Of a stretch of DNA of 64,000 nt, positions 27,535 through 35,795 are shown piece by piece. The notes below the pieces were generated by a model. It saw only the letters and a list, made by a program, of their open reading frames with translations, was not told the origin of the DNA and did not search any database. Position 1 is the stretch's first letter. Each line of letters begins with the position of its first letter. A program made the translations under genes and the position numbers. Origin of the DNA: Clostridia bacterium (GTDB taxonomy: Bacteria; Bacillota; Clostridia; Christensenellales; Aristaeellaceae); contig JAFXVJ010000028.1 in NCBI GenBank assembly GCA_017524615.1, forward strand, positions 35,222 through 99,221, given 5' to 3'.

Positions 27535-28438
27535 GAAGAAACGGAAGCTGTGGATCATCGGCATACTGCTGGCGGCTGCTCTGCTGCTGGCGCTCCTGTT
27601 CGGGACAGGCGTTCTCTCTCAGGCCGCCCGGAACGGAAATGAAAGCAGCGGCCCCGCCGAAACAGAAAGCCCCGCCTGGCCGGATGCCACGCGCGCTCCC
27701 TCCGGGGAAATCCCCGTGATGCGGAACGAAGGCGACCTGTATTTCCCGGATCAAGAGAATTGGGTGTATCATTTCCGGTACGCCTATCCACACCTGCTGG
27801 GCGACAGCTACACCGTGGCGCTGATCAACGACACCTACCAGATGGCGCTGGACGAAAAGAAAAACCTGGAATTGCCCATGTTCGCCAACGCCGAGGAAAT
27901 GCGTTACGACGGTCACAACGAGGTATGGCGGGATTTTACCGTTATGTGCAACAGCGACAAGCTGCTGTCCATCCTGGAAATGCGCCGCCAGACCCAGGGG
28001 GAAGACGCGGAGAGCCTGTACCTGGAAGCGCTCACCTTTGACACTTCCGGAGACTATGCCGGTAATTCCCTCACCCTGCGGGGCGTGACCCTGGCGCTGG
28101 CGGGCATAGATTCTGAAAACGTCGAGGACACCCCGGAGGCGCTGGCCGCCCGGTACCGGGGCATCATCGACGGCTCCTCCACCCTGATGGGGGAAAAACT
28201 GATGCCGGTTCTGTATGAGCAGTTCCAGGCCCTGCAGCAATCGGGCGTCCTCCTGGCTTCCTGGACAGCGGAAGATTTTGAGCAGGAGGTGCTGCCCACC
28301 CAGGACTTCTATGTCAACGGTGAAGGCCAGATCCTCTTCTTTTTCCAGCCGTCCCTGATGACGGAGCCTTCCCTCGATCCTCCCGTCTTTGCCTTCACGC
28401 CGGACGAATTGGAAGCGCTGCTGACCGGCGCGTCCTGA
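27527..28438 (+). CDS. Membrane-anchored DUF3298 (RsiV/PdaC-like) protein
   Basis: The 303-residue protein has an N-terminal membrane helix (LWIIGILLAAALLLALLFG), a Ser/Pro-rich linker, a DUF4163-like part (YPHLLGDSYTVALINDTYQMALDEKK) and a C-terminal DUF3298 domain ending FYVNGEGQILFFFQPSLM...PPVFAFTPDELEALL. This domain occurs in the lysozyme-binding anti-sigma factor RsiV and in the deacetylase PdaC. No sigma factor gene or deacetylase domain is present, so it may be a stand-alone envelope sensor or inhibitor-binding protein. Translation is coupled to the secreted protein gene upstream. Confidence 0.75.
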   Translation: MAEKKRKLWIIGILLAAALLLALLFGTGVLSQAARNGNESSGPAETESPAWPDATRAPSGEIPVMRNEGDLYFPDQENWVYHFRYAYPHLLGDSYTVALINDTYQMALDEKKNLELPMFANAEEMRYDGHNEVWRDFTVMCNSDKLLSILEMRRQTQGEDAESLYLEALTFDTSGDYAGNSLTLRGVTLALAGIDSENVEDTPEALAARYRGIIDGSSTLMGEKLMPVLYEQFQALQQSGVLLASWTAEDFEQEVLPTQDFYVNGEGQILFFFQPSLMTEPSLDPPVFAFTPDELEALLTGAS

Positions 28439-28483
28439 CCGCCCGCGCCCACCCGATCCGCTTCATGAAGGAGGGAATCTTCC

Positions 28484-29380
28484 ATGGCCGCATCTTCAGA
28501 ACGTCCCCTGTCCGGCGATTCCGTGGCCCTGACCCGCCGGTATCTGGATCATCTGCTGGTCGAAGGGCGCATCGTCGGCGCCGCGCATCCAACCGCCCAG
28601 ACCGTGCTGTTCGGCCATTCGTTCGAAACGCCCATCACCACCGGCGCCCTGAGCCACCTGAAGCCCGGCATGACGGCGTTTGCCGAAGGGGCGCGCCTGG
28701 CAGGCGCCGCCTGCTGCATCGGCATGGGAGATTGTGACGAACTGGCAGGCGCCTTGCGTACCGGGGCGAAGGTGATCAAAATCATCAAGCCCTACGCCGA
28801 TCCGGAGGAAATTTTCCGCCGTTTGGACTGCGCCCGGGAAAACGGCGCTATCGCCGTGGGCATGGATGTGGAGCACAGCGTGAATGTTCGGGACGACGCC
28901 GATTCCGTGGTGGTGGGGCAGGCGATGAAGCTGCCCACCCTGAAGGAACTGAAGGGCTATATCCGCGCCGCCGGCCTACCCTTTATCGTCAAGGGCGCGC
29001 TCAGCGTCCGGGACGCCGTGACCTGCGCGGACATTGGCTGCGCGGGAGTGATCCTCAGCCATCACAACGGTCTGATGCGCTGGGCTGTGCCACCCATGAT
29101 GCTGCTGCCGGAGATTCGCAAGGCGGTGGGCGGCAGCCTGACCCTGATCGCGGACGGCGGCATTCAGGACGGATTCGACGCCTTCAAGTGCCTGGCCCTG
29201 GGGGCGGATGCCGTGTCCGTGGGCAGGCCCCTGATGCAGCCCCTGGAGCAGGGCGGCCCCGAGGGCATGGCCCAGGTGATTCGGCAGATGACCGGCGAAT
29301 TGAAGGCCATGATGGTGCGCACCGGCATATCGGACGTGCAGCACATGGATCCCTCCGTGCTGCATCCCATCGCCTGGTGA
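28484..29380 (+). CDS. FMN-dependent alpha-hydroxyacid oxidising protein family
   Basis: The 298-residue protein has a TIM-barrel layout of FMN-dependent hydroxyacid dehydrogenases and type 2 IPP isomerase relatives: PITTGALSHL near the start, LPFIVKGALSVRDAVTCADIGCAGVILSHHNG for the flavin-contacting Lys and the catalytic His region, and LIADGGIQDGFDAFKCLALGADAVSVGRP for the phosphate-binding end. Canonical members have SNHGGRQLD where this has LSHHNGLMR, so substrate and activity may differ. It is shorter than lactate oxidases (about 370). GAAGGAGGGA precedes the ATG. Monocistronic. Confidence 0.82.
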   Translation: MAASSERPLSGDSVALTRRYLDHLLVEGRIVGAAHPTAQTVLFGHSFETPITTGALSHLKPGMTAFAEGARLAGAACCIGMGDCDELAGALRTGAKVIKIIKPYADPEEIFRRLDCARENGAIAVGMDVEHSVNVRDDADSVVVGQAMKLPTLKELKGYIRAAGLPFIVKGALSVRDAVTCADIGCAGVILSHHNGLMRWAVPPMMLLPEIRKAVGGSLTLIADGGIQDGFDAFKCLALGADAVSVGRPLMQPLEQGGPEGMAQVIRQMTGELKAMMVRTGISDVQHMDPSVLHPIAW

Positions 29381-29425
29381 GGCTTTTTCGTCCGCGTCAG
29401 GCATGCCCCGAAACGAAAGCCTTTT
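29381..29425 (+). terminator. Terminator after hydroxyacid oxidising protein gene
   Basis: GGCTTTTTCGT pairs with ACGAAAGCC (two-base bulge) and is followed by TTTT. Confidence 0.5.
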
Positions 29426-29460
29426 CCGTGTTTTCCGATGCGATTCCCCGAAAATTTTCG

Positions 29461-29901
29461 TAACTGTTCAGTCTAAGCAGCTAAAAAAATGCATTAAGTC
29501 ACTTAAGAGGACAAGGCAGGGGGCTTCTTCAGCCCCCTCATCCCCTGAACCAAGGGCCTTCGGCCCCTGAACTCCACCCCGGAAAAACTTGATGGCATAT
29601 AGTTTCTGGCCCGGCCGCTGAAAGCGGCCAGCCCGGATGCAAAGCATCCGGGGAAAGTCCGGGAAAATCCCCAGGGGAAAGCTCGCTTTCCCCTGGGGAT
29701 TTTCCCGGCTTTCCCTGGGCCAGAAACTTTCAAAAATGTTCGTAATCCCGGTGCGGCGGGCGGAGACTGTGGGTATTTCCAACGGCGATGATTCGCTAAG
29801 TGGAATGCAAGGGATGAAATCCCTTGCCGTGGGGTTCAGGGGCCGCGGAGGCCCCTGTTTCGTAAGTGATTGAATGTGTCCTCTATGCGACCGAACAGTT
29901 A
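29461..29901. repeat. 441-bp nested-palindrome element, MITE-like or structured RNA
   Basis: The ends TAACTGTTCAGTC and GACCGAACAGTTA are inverted repeats (12 of 13). Inside, CCCCTGAACC (29542) pairs with GGTTCAGGGG (29833), AGTTTCTGGCCC (29601) pairs with GGGCCAGAAACT (29717), and these enclose a series of perfect hairpins at 29519-29537, 29613-29629, 29632-29652, 29659-29708 (24-bp arms, 2-nt centre), 29807-29827 and 29837-29857. No protein is encoded. Such organisation implies a multi-branched RNA, a cruciform-forming DNA, or a non-autonomous transposon. Confidence 0.7.
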
Positions 29902-29938
29902 TTATTTTCCAATAATTTTGTTTTAAGCCGAACTTTAT
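29887..29938 (+). promoter_or_regulatory. Two candidate PurBox operators upstream of purR
   Basis: CGACCGAACAGTTA (29888) and TAAGCCGAACTTTA (29924) each contain CCGAAC, the core of the Gram-positive PurBox (AWWWCCGAACWWT). They are direct repeats 38 nt apart upstream of purR, fitting PurR autoregulation. The first also forms the right end of the 441-bp element, so it may be coincidental. Confidence 0.45.
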
Positions 29939-29951
29939 CGCATTTTCCCTC

Positions 29952-29980
29952 TGGTAATATTCGTATTTCTGTGGTATACT
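29952..29980 (+). promoter_or_regulatory. Promoter of purR
   Basis: Extended -10 TGGTATACT ending at 29980, weak -35 TGGTAA at 29952 with a 17-nt spacer. Confidence 0.55.
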
Positions 29981-30023
29981 TCCATCTTGGTAGTCTCCAG
30001 CAACAGAGAGGATGAAGCATACC

Positions 30024-30839
30024 ATGGACAAAGTGAAACGCAACGAGCGGCTGGCCGCCATGAGTCAGATCCTGACCTCGTCCCCCAACCGGATTTTTAC
30101 CCTGTCCTTCTTTTGCGAATTGTTTTCCACCGCCAAATCCACCGTCAGCGAAGATGTGGCCATTTTGCAGGATACCATGACCCAGTTCCGCCTGGGCAGG
30201 CTGGAAACGGTCACCGGCGCGGCGGGCGGCGTGCGCTACCGTCCCATCGGCCTGGCGGCCTACGGGCGGGACTTTATCCAAAAAATCTGCGATAAGCTGC
30301 TGGAGCCGGGGCGTCAGCTGCCGGGCGGATATCTGTATTTTTCCGATATTCTGTCAGCGCCGGAGCTGGTGCACGGTATGGGCTCGCTGATCGCCAGCCA
30401 ATACTACGATGTGGGCGCGGATTTTGTGCTCACCATGGAAACCAAGGGCATCCCCGTCGCCCTGATGACCGCCAATGCCCTGCGGGTGCCCCTGATCATC
30501 GCGCGGCACGCCACGAAGGTTTACGAAGGCAGCGCGGTGAATATTTCCTATGTCACGGGCAATGGCAACATCGAAACCATGGCCCTGTCCCGGCGGGCCG
30601 TGAAGGAAGGCCAGCGCGCCCTGATCGTGGATGATTTCATGCGGGGCGGCGGCACAGCCCGGGGCATGATCGAGCTGATGAAGGAATTCAATGTCACCGT
30701 GGCGGGTATCTGCTTTGTGCTGGCTTTGGAAAGCCCCAAAAAACGCTTGGTGGAAGGCGAAAAATCACTGATGCTTCTGTCCGATATGCGGGATGGCGAA
30801 CCCCTGCGGGTGCGCCCCGCCGATTGGATCGAACCATAA
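30024..30839 (+). CDS. purR: Purine operon repressor PurR (Gram-positive type)
   Basis: The 271-residue protein has the winged-helix N-terminal domain (RLAAMSQILTSSPNRIFTLSFFCELFSTAKSTVSEDVAIL) and a phosphoribosyltransferase-fold effector domain with the PRPP loop RALIVDDFMRGGGTARGM. It binds CCGAAC boxes and responds to PRPP, controlling purine synthesis and transport genes. An in-frame ATG at 30012 is too close to the AGAGAGG site; 30024 is preferred. Two PurBox-like cores lie upstream. No other purine biosynthesis genes are in the window; the nearest related function is the DeoB-PNP fusion at 51.8 kb. Confidence 0.93.
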   Translation: MDKVKRNERLAAMSQILTSSPNRIFTLSFFCELFSTAKSTVSEDVAILQDTMTQFRLGRLETVTGAAGGVRYRPIGLAAYGRDFIQKICDKLLEPGRQLPGGYLYFSDILSAPELVHGMGSLIASQYYDVGADFVLTMETKGIPVALMTANALRVPLIIARHATKVYEGSAVNISYVTGNGNIETMALSRRAVKEGQRALIVDDFMRGGGTARGMIELMKEFNVTVAGICFVLALESPKKRLVEGEKSLMLLSDMRDGEPLRVRPADWIEP

Positions 30840-31077
30840 TCGCCAATTGTTGAGTGCGAGTGACCACCTACAGCCCGGAACCCCAGTAACTGCAAGGCTT
30901 CCAGCCCCGTCCGAATTCGCTCTGATAACAAAATGATAACATTCGCCAGAGCCACCATCATTGAGAGAAATCCGGTGGCTTCGAGGTGCGGGTGCTGTCG
31001 GACTTTGTGAAAACCTGTTTCAGAGACCTGTTTATCAGGCACCGACTACACCATAAAGTGATAGTTGACCATGATAA
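30840..31077. other. Gene-free stretch of the accessory island
   Basis: No intact gene is visible. The sequence is less GC-rich than its neighbours, holds the left copy of a 19-bp direct repeat (30922) and leads into a WG-repeat gene remnant. It looks like decayed coding DNA. Confidence 0.4.
30922..30940 (+). repeat. Left copy of a 19-bp direct repeat
   Basis: CTGATAACAAAATGATAAC, identical to 32165-32183. It contains TGATAAC twice, spaced by AAAA. The copies bracket 1.2 kb containing a gene remnant and an orphan gene. Confidence 0.65.
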
Positions 31078-31176
31078 TGGCAAGATCAATTCTATGACGG
31101 CCTGGCCCTGGTGGAGAAGGATGGGAAGCTGATGTATATTGACCACAGTGGGGCTATGGTGTGGGAGAAGAAATGA
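31078..31176 (+). pseudogene. C-terminal remnant of a WG-repeat protein
   Basis: After a stop at 31075 the frame reads WQDQFYDGLALVEKDGKLMY then IDHSGAMVWEKK and stops. This is one recognisable WG (KWG) repeat, F-x-[DE]GLAxVxxDGKxGYID. The upstream part of the gene is absent. Its TGA overlaps the ATG of the next gene, so the two once formed an operon. Confidence 0.6.
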
Positions 31177-31985
31177 CAGAGAAAAGCAAACGTATCATTC
31201 AGTTTCTCTTGATCTCCCTTGTGCTGGTCTTCAGCGTTGGCAAAATGGAGGCTATGTCCATGAACAATGATTTGGTTCAGGCTGCGGAATACATTGCGGA
31301 GAAGGTACAGGCGGCTTGCAGCGACCCCCCCGGGGTTGTTCGTTTGGAGGTTCATCTGGGACTGTTTTGTCATCATACTGTTTGGGGGATCAGCGATGGC
31401 GGCGAATCTGTCCTGCTCTACGATTCTGATGGAGACAGGGAGAGTTTTTCGATCCTGAATCATGCTTGGGCGAGCCATTCCGGAGAGCACAGCTATTTCG
31501 AGGAGTTCCAGAGGCTGGTGGCACAATCACTCGAGTCGAAGGGCTGCCCGCCTGCGGACTTTCCCGTATCGGAGGGACAGCCCGGCCGTCTTCTGCAAAA
31601 GCGTAACGAATTGTGGAATGCCGTTGGAGATCGAAAAGAGGTCAGCGAGGTGCTGGCAGCAATCTCTCCCTTATGGGATTTCCAGGTGGATGGGTGCGAA
31701 GGCAATATGGATTTGATTCAGGCTGGGGTTTGGCCCCTGTCCGGTCAGGAAACCTTCACCCTGTCATGGACATGGCAGGAGGATGACGAAGCAAGCGACG
31801 AGTATTACCAGCTGCGCGTGGAGCTGACCTATCCTGCCGATGCAGACAACCTTGTTATCCGTGAATGCGAATGGATCGACAGCCCGGATGTGGACTTTGC
31901 AGAGTATGTCCGCAGCACGGATTCCTACAGGTGGGCGCTGGGAAAAGAAGCGGCCACCGTTCGTATCTATGTTGACGGGACTTGA
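31173..31985 (+). CDS. Secreted or lipobox-free exported protein, orphan
   Basis: The 270-residue protein has a signal-like N-terminus (KRIIQFLLISLVLVFSVGKMEA) and an acidic, Trp-rich remainder with no recognised family (VWGISDGGESVLLYDSDGDRESF; FTLSWTWQEDDEASDEYYQLRVELTYPADADNLVI). It starts at ATG 31173, overlapping the WG-repeat remnant by ATGA. Base and codon use are less GC-biased than the rest of the window, which suggests transfer. It is the only intact gene between the 19-bp direct repeats. Confidence 0.6.
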   Translation: MTEKSKRIIQFLLISLVLVFSVGKMEAMSMNNDLVQAAEYIAEKVQAACSDPPGVVRLEVHLGLFCHHTVWGISDGGESVLLYDSDGDRESFSILNHAWASHSGEHSYFEEFQRLVAQSLESKGCPPADFPVSEGQPGRLLQKRNELWNAVGDRKEVSEVLAAISPLWDFQVDGCEGNMDLIQAGVWPLSGQETFTLSWTWQEDDEASDEYYQLRVELTYPADADNLVIRECEWIDSPDVDFAEYVRSTDSYRWALGKEAATVRIYVDGT

Positions 31986-32082
31986 TCACTCATATGACAT
32001 CTTCTCCATGAGGTAAGAACTATGCCCGATCAGTCAGACAGAGCGGCACTGGGGAACGAAATCTGCCGCCTACAGCTGCCTC

Positions 32083-32111
32083 TTGCTACACCTCGTTCTT
32101 TGCAGTATAAT
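32083..32111 (+). promoter_or_regulatory. Promoter upstream of the Mrp ATPase gene
   Basis: TTGCTA (32083-32088), 17-nt spacer, TATAAT (32106-32111). It would give a leader of about 185 nt. The palindrome TGTTATCA-CCC-TGATAACA lies at 32155-32173, downstream of the start point. Confidence 0.65.
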
Positions 32112-32154
32112 ATCCCTGCGGAACAACCCAATCCGCCACAGCAGCCAGCCTCCC

Positions 32155-32183
32155 TGTTATCACCCTGATAACAAAATGATAAC
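32155..32183 (+). repeat. Palindrome plus right copy of the 19-bp direct repeat
   Basis: TGTTATCA-CCC-TGATAACA (32155-32173) runs into CTGATAACAAAATGATAAC (32165-32183), the second copy of the repeat at 30922. It could be a recombination site or an operator with three TGATAAC half-sites. Confidence 0.6.
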
Positions 32184-32298
32184 CGAAGGCTGTAGAGGCA
32201 GTGGAACAGGAAGACCACAGAAATTCAGAGCGACCAACTGGACGACGACGCACAGAAATTATACAGAATGCGTTAAATCTTGAAGAGGGAGAAGAAAA

Positions 32299-33117
32299 AT
32301 GAGCGAATGCACCCATGACTGTTCCTCCTGCGGGCTCAACTGCCCCAGCCGGGAATCTCAAAGTCTGCTGGAAAAGCCCCACGAGGGCACCCGGATCAAA
32401 AAAGTCATCGCTGTGATGAGCGGCAAAGGCGGGGTGGGAAAATCCCTGGTGACGGCGCTGCTGGCCGTGATGGCCCAGCGCGCCGGATACAAAACCGCCA
32501 TCCTGGACGCCGACGTCACCGGCCCTTCCATTCCCAAGGCCTTTGGCATTCAGGAAAAGGCCATGGGCAACGACCAGGGCATCCTGCCGGTGGAGAGCCG
32601 TACCGGCATCAAAATGATGAGCGTCAACCTGCTGCTGGAGGAGGAAACGGCCCCGGTGGTGTGGCGCGGCCCCATCATCGCCGGCACCGTGAAGCAGTTC
32701 TGGACTGACGTGCTCTGGGGCGATGTGGACGTAATGTTCATCGATATGCCGCCGGGAACGGGCGACGTGCCCCTGACGGTCTTCCAGTCCGTACCGGTGG
32801 ACGGTGTGGTGGTGGTCACCACGCCCCAGGCGCTGGTCGGCATGATCGTGGAAAAGGCCATGAACATGGCGGATATGATGCAGATCCCCGTGAAGGGCAT
32901 CGTGGAAAACATGAGTTACGCCGTCTGTCCCGACTGCGGCAAGCACGTGGACGTGTTCGGTGAAAGCCACGCGGATGAAATCGCCGGGCGCTTCGGCACC
33001 CAGGTGCTGGCCAAGCTGCCCATCAACCTGAAGCTGGCCGCGGCCTGCGACGCCGGGCTGATCGAGCTGTTCGAAGGAGACTGGCTGGACGGCGCCATAC
33101 AGGAGATCCTTCGCTGA
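32299..33117 (+). CDS. Mrp/NBP35-family ATP-binding iron-sulfur carrier
   Basis: The 272-residue protein has an N-terminal cysteine cluster (CTHDCSSCGLNC), the deviant Walker A motif SGKGGVGKS, a Walker B region VMFIDMPPGTGDVPLTV, and CPDCGK near residue 213, which in the family supplies the bridging CxxC for a [4Fe-4S] cluster. These P-loop ATPases assemble or carry Fe-S clusters to apoproteins. The N-terminal ferredoxin-like cysteines are as in eukaryote-like NBP35 and archaeal forms. GAGGGAGAAG precedes the ATG. Monocistronic, terminated by the hairpin at 33156. Confidence 0.92.
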   Translation: MSECTHDCSSCGLNCPSRESQSLLEKPHEGTRIKKVIAVMSGKGGVGKSLVTALLAVMAQRAGYKTAILDADVTGPSIPKAFGIQEKAMGNDQGILPVESRTGIKMMSVNLLLEEETAPVVWRGPIIAGTVKQFWTDVLWGDVDVMFIDMPPGTGDVPLTVFQSVPVDGVVVVTTPQALVGMIVEKAMNMADMMQIPVKGIVENMSYAVCPDCGKHVDVFGESHADEIAGRFGTQVLAKLPINLKLAAACDAGLIELFEGDWLDGAIQEILR

Positions 33118-33155
33118 GAAGATCCTTCTCTGCGCCTGAAAGCAGCCAGCAAAAT

Positions 33156-33190
33156 GCCCCTCTCACGGATCGGTGGGAGGGGCTGATTTC
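33156..33190. terminator. Terminator between convergent mrp and epimerase genes
   Basis: GCCCCTCTCAC pairs with GTGGGAGGGGC (one G-T pair) around a short loop; weak T runs on both strands. Confidence 0.6.
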
Positions 33191-33235
33191 ATATTGAGCG
33201 CAGAGGCTTATCAGGGAAGCAGGGGCCGCGGCAGG

Positions 33236-34417
33236 TCACAGGCTGTCCTCCTGTGCGGCGCGCCGCAGCACTTCAAAACACATGCGGCCGTTGTGATACG
33301 GGCATTTCCAGGGCTCAACGATGGGCTCATCGGCGCCCGGCGTGCCATCCTCGTGCAGATACCAGAACCATTCCGAACCGGGCCGCGGATCCACCAGCGC
33401 ATCCCGAATGTAGGCCCACTGGGTCCGCACCGCCTGGCGGTACCGTTCCTCTCCCGTCTTTTCAAAGGCGTTCAGAAAGCCCATCAGCGCTTCCGCCTGC
33501 ACCCACCAGATGCGCTTCTGGCTGACGACGCCTTTTTCGCATTCATTGGCAAAGCCGTGATCGGTGAAAGCCGCATGGAAGGTATGATCCGCCATGTCCA
33601 GCAGCAGCGGCCGGATCCGTGCGGTCAGGGCTGGGTCATCCAGCGCGGACAGGGTCTTTTCCGCCAGCCAGCTGGTTTCGATATCGTGGCCGAAGGAGTG
33701 CAGGTCGATCAGGGAATGATACGCATGATCGAAAAACACCTCCTGACGGCGGTTTTCCCGGCTGTAGATCTTTGTTTCCCAAATCTCCAGGATCTCGTAC
33801 AGACGGGCTTTCAGCTCCTGATCCGGCCAGGCCTGATACAGCCCGGTATACCCCTCCATCACGTGAAGCAGGGTGTTCATGGTGCGGGCAGCCATCACAC
33901 CGTTTTCGCTGAGCTTTTCATTGCTTTCGGGACGCCAGTCCATCGTGAAGGCTTCCAGGTAGCCCCCCTCGTCCCGGCATTTGCTTTCGATGACCCGAAA
34001 CAGCGCCCGGGCCCGTTCCAGCGCTTCCGTGCTGCCCGACGCCCGGTAATAGGCAGACAGGGCATAGATGGCAAAGGCCTGGTTATAGGTGTGCTTGGTG
34101 CCGTCGGCCACGGCGCCGTCCGCGCGCAGGGACCAAAACACGCCGCCGTTCACGCTGTCGGTCATGCGGCACAGCATATGATAGGCGTGCTCCGCTTCCC
34201 GCAGGAGTTCCTCCTCGCGCAAAAGCAAATACGCCTCCGAGAAGAACCACAAAATGCGGCTGTTCAGGATGCAGCCTTTGTCTGCCTCCGGGTGACGGCG
34301 CAAATCATAATCCACCCGCCCCACATAGCCACCGTGAACGTCATCCCGCAGTCCCCTCCAGAAAGGAAGGATATGCCGCGTCAATTCCTGCCGGATTTCC
34401 TCCGTCAATCGTGTCAT
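33236..34417 (-). CDS. AGE-family sugar epimerase, cellobiose 2-epimerase-like
   Basis: The 393-residue protein has the (alpha/alpha)6 barrel of N-acylglucosamine 2-epimerases. Landmarks are FWRGLRDDVHGGYVG, GCILNSRILWFFSEAY, GTKHTYNQAFAIYALS, ENGVMAARTMNTLLHVMEGY, DLHSFGHDIETSWL, where the His is catalytic, and RIWWVQAEALMGF followed by PWKCPYHNGRM, the second catalytic His. These fit cellobiose 2-epimerase, which converts cellobiose to glucosyl-mannose for mannan use. GGAGG is correctly placed for the start at 34417. Confidence 0.88.
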   Translation of the reverse strand: MTRLTEEIRQELTRHILPFWRGLRDDVHGGYVGRVDYDLRRHPEADKGCILNSRILWFFSEAYLLLREEELLREAEHAYHMLCRMTDSVNGGVFWSLRADGAVADGTKHTYNQAFAIYALSAYYRASGSTEALERARALFRVIESKCRDEGGYLEAFTMDWRPESNEKLSENGVMAARTMNTLLHVMEGYTGLYQAWPDQELKARLYEILEIWETKIYSRENRRQEVFFDHAYHSLIDLHSFGHDIETSWLAEKTLSALDDPALTARIRPLLLDMADHTFHAAFTDHGFANECEKGVVSQKRIWWVQAEALMGFLNAFEKTGEERYRQAVRTQWAYIRDALVDPRPGSEWFWYLHEDGTPGADEPIVEPWKCPYHNGRMCFEVLRRAAQEDSL

Positions 34418-34469
34418 CCTTGCCTCCGTATCAGTAAAGAGCAAGCCATGCATCCTCCGCGGTCGGGAA

Positions 34470-35795
34470 TCATTCCCGGTCGGGCGAAGGCCCGGCGGAG
34501 CTGAACCGGATGCTGATGCTTGTGCCCACGCCCACCTCGCTGGTCAGGGTCACCTCCGCCCCGTGGAACTGTGCGCCATGCTTGACGATGGACAGGCCCA
34601 GCCCTGTGCCGCCGATTTCCTTGCTGTGGCTTTTATCCACCCGATAGAACCGTTCAAACACCCGCTTTTGATGCTCTTTGGGGATCCCGATGCCCGTATC
34701 CGTCACGGTCAATTGCGCGCCATTCTCCATGGGCGTCACGCTCACCGTCACGCTGCCGCCCGGGCGATTGTATTTGATAGCGTTATCGCACAGGTTATAG
34801 ACCATCTCATTCAGGATCTGATAAACGCCCCGCACTTTGACCGGTTTTCCCTCCAGGGACAGTGTGACGGACTGGCGGACAGCCACGGGCCGCAGGCTGC
34901 CGATCACGTCGGCGGACAATTCATACAGGTCCACGTTTTGCCATTCCGGGTCCAGGCCCCCTTCATCCAGCTTGGACAGCTTCATGATATCGTCCACCAG
35001 GGTGATCGTTCGCTGGGATTCCTTATAAATGTCCTTGGAAAACTCCCGCATCTTGCCTTCATCCACCAATCCCTGGGCCATCAGCTCCGCGAAGCCGGAG
35101 ATGGAGGTCAAGGGCGTTTTCAGCTCATGCGACACATTGGCGGAAAACTCCCGCCGCATCTGCTCCTGCTGGGCGGCCTCCCCCTCGATGGTCATTTTCT
35201 GCTCCTTGATTTTCTCGATCAGCGGCGTCAGTTCGGAATAGGTGTTGGTGTCCGGGTGCTCCAGGTCGATTTCGTTGATGGGCTTGACGATTTGCTTGGC
35301 CGCCCGGAAGGACAGCACGCCCGAAATCAGCAGCACCAGCACCAGCACCCAAAAAACGGGGCTGACGGACTGGAGGGCGTAATGCAGCACGCTGAGGTGG
35401 CGGCCCAGGCGCAGGACCGTGCCGTCCGCGCACAGCCTGGCGTAATACATGGTGGATTTCCCGCCTTCTGACGGCCGGTTTGCCTCTCCCTCGCCCTTTT
35501 CAAGCGCGGAGCGGACCTCGTCGCCCTGGCTGTCAGCGGGCAGCGCCGTTTCGCTGTCATAGAGCACGCTTCCGTCCGCCGCGATCCAGGTGACCCTGTT
35601 CACATCGTCCAGGGTCTTCAGATATGTGCTTCCGTTCAGCATCAATCCCTGCTCCGCGTACAGCGCCTCCTGCCTCAGCGCGGCATAGGTTTCTTCCTCG
35701 GTCTGAGAATACTGCATCCCGAAAAACAGCCCGGCGCACAGCAGCAGCACCGACAGCCCCACCAGGAACGTGTTGCGAAAAATTGTCTTGATCAT
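34470..35795 (-). CDS. PhoR-like sensor histidine kinase
   Basis: The 441-residue kinase has two membrane helices (residues about 7-27 and 147-167) flanking an external sensor region, a HAMP-like linker, a HisKA domain with FSANVSHELKTPLTSI (phospho-acceptor His) and an HATPase domain with N-box NLCDNAIKYN and G-boxes DTGIGIP and GGTGLGLSIVKH. The gene overlaps the response regulator stop by ATGA. The pair is divergent from a Na/phosphate transporter with phosphate-box-like repeats, which supports a phosphate-sensing role. It lacks a PAS domain, unlike Bacillus PhoR. Confidence 0.88.
   Translation of the reverse strand: MIKTIFRNTFLVGLSVLLLCAGLFFGMQYSQTEEETYAALRQEALYAEQGLMLNGSTYLKTLDDVNRVTWIAADGSVLYDSETALPADSQGDEVRSALEKGEGEANRPSEGGKSTMYYARLCADGTVLRLGRHLSVLHYALQSVSPVFWVLVLVLLISGVLSFRAAKQIVKPINEIDLEHPDTNTYSELTPLIEKIKEQKMTIEGEAAQQEQMRREFSANVSHELKTPLTSISGFAELMAQGLVDEGKMREFSKDIYKESQRTITLVDDIMKLSKLDEGGLDPEWQNVDLYELSADVIGSLRPVAVRQSVTLSLEGKPVKVRGVYQILNEMVYNLCDNAIKYNRPGGSVTVSVTPMENGAQLTVTDTGIGIPKEHQKRVFERFYRVDKSHSKEIGGTGLGLSIVKHGAQFHGAEVTLTSEVGVGTSISIRFSSAGPSPDRE

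Noticed and set aside
33173-34504. 443-codon plus-strand frame opposite the AGE epimerase
   Set aside because: Antisense shadow; the epimerase has a good ribosome site and both catalytic His motifs.
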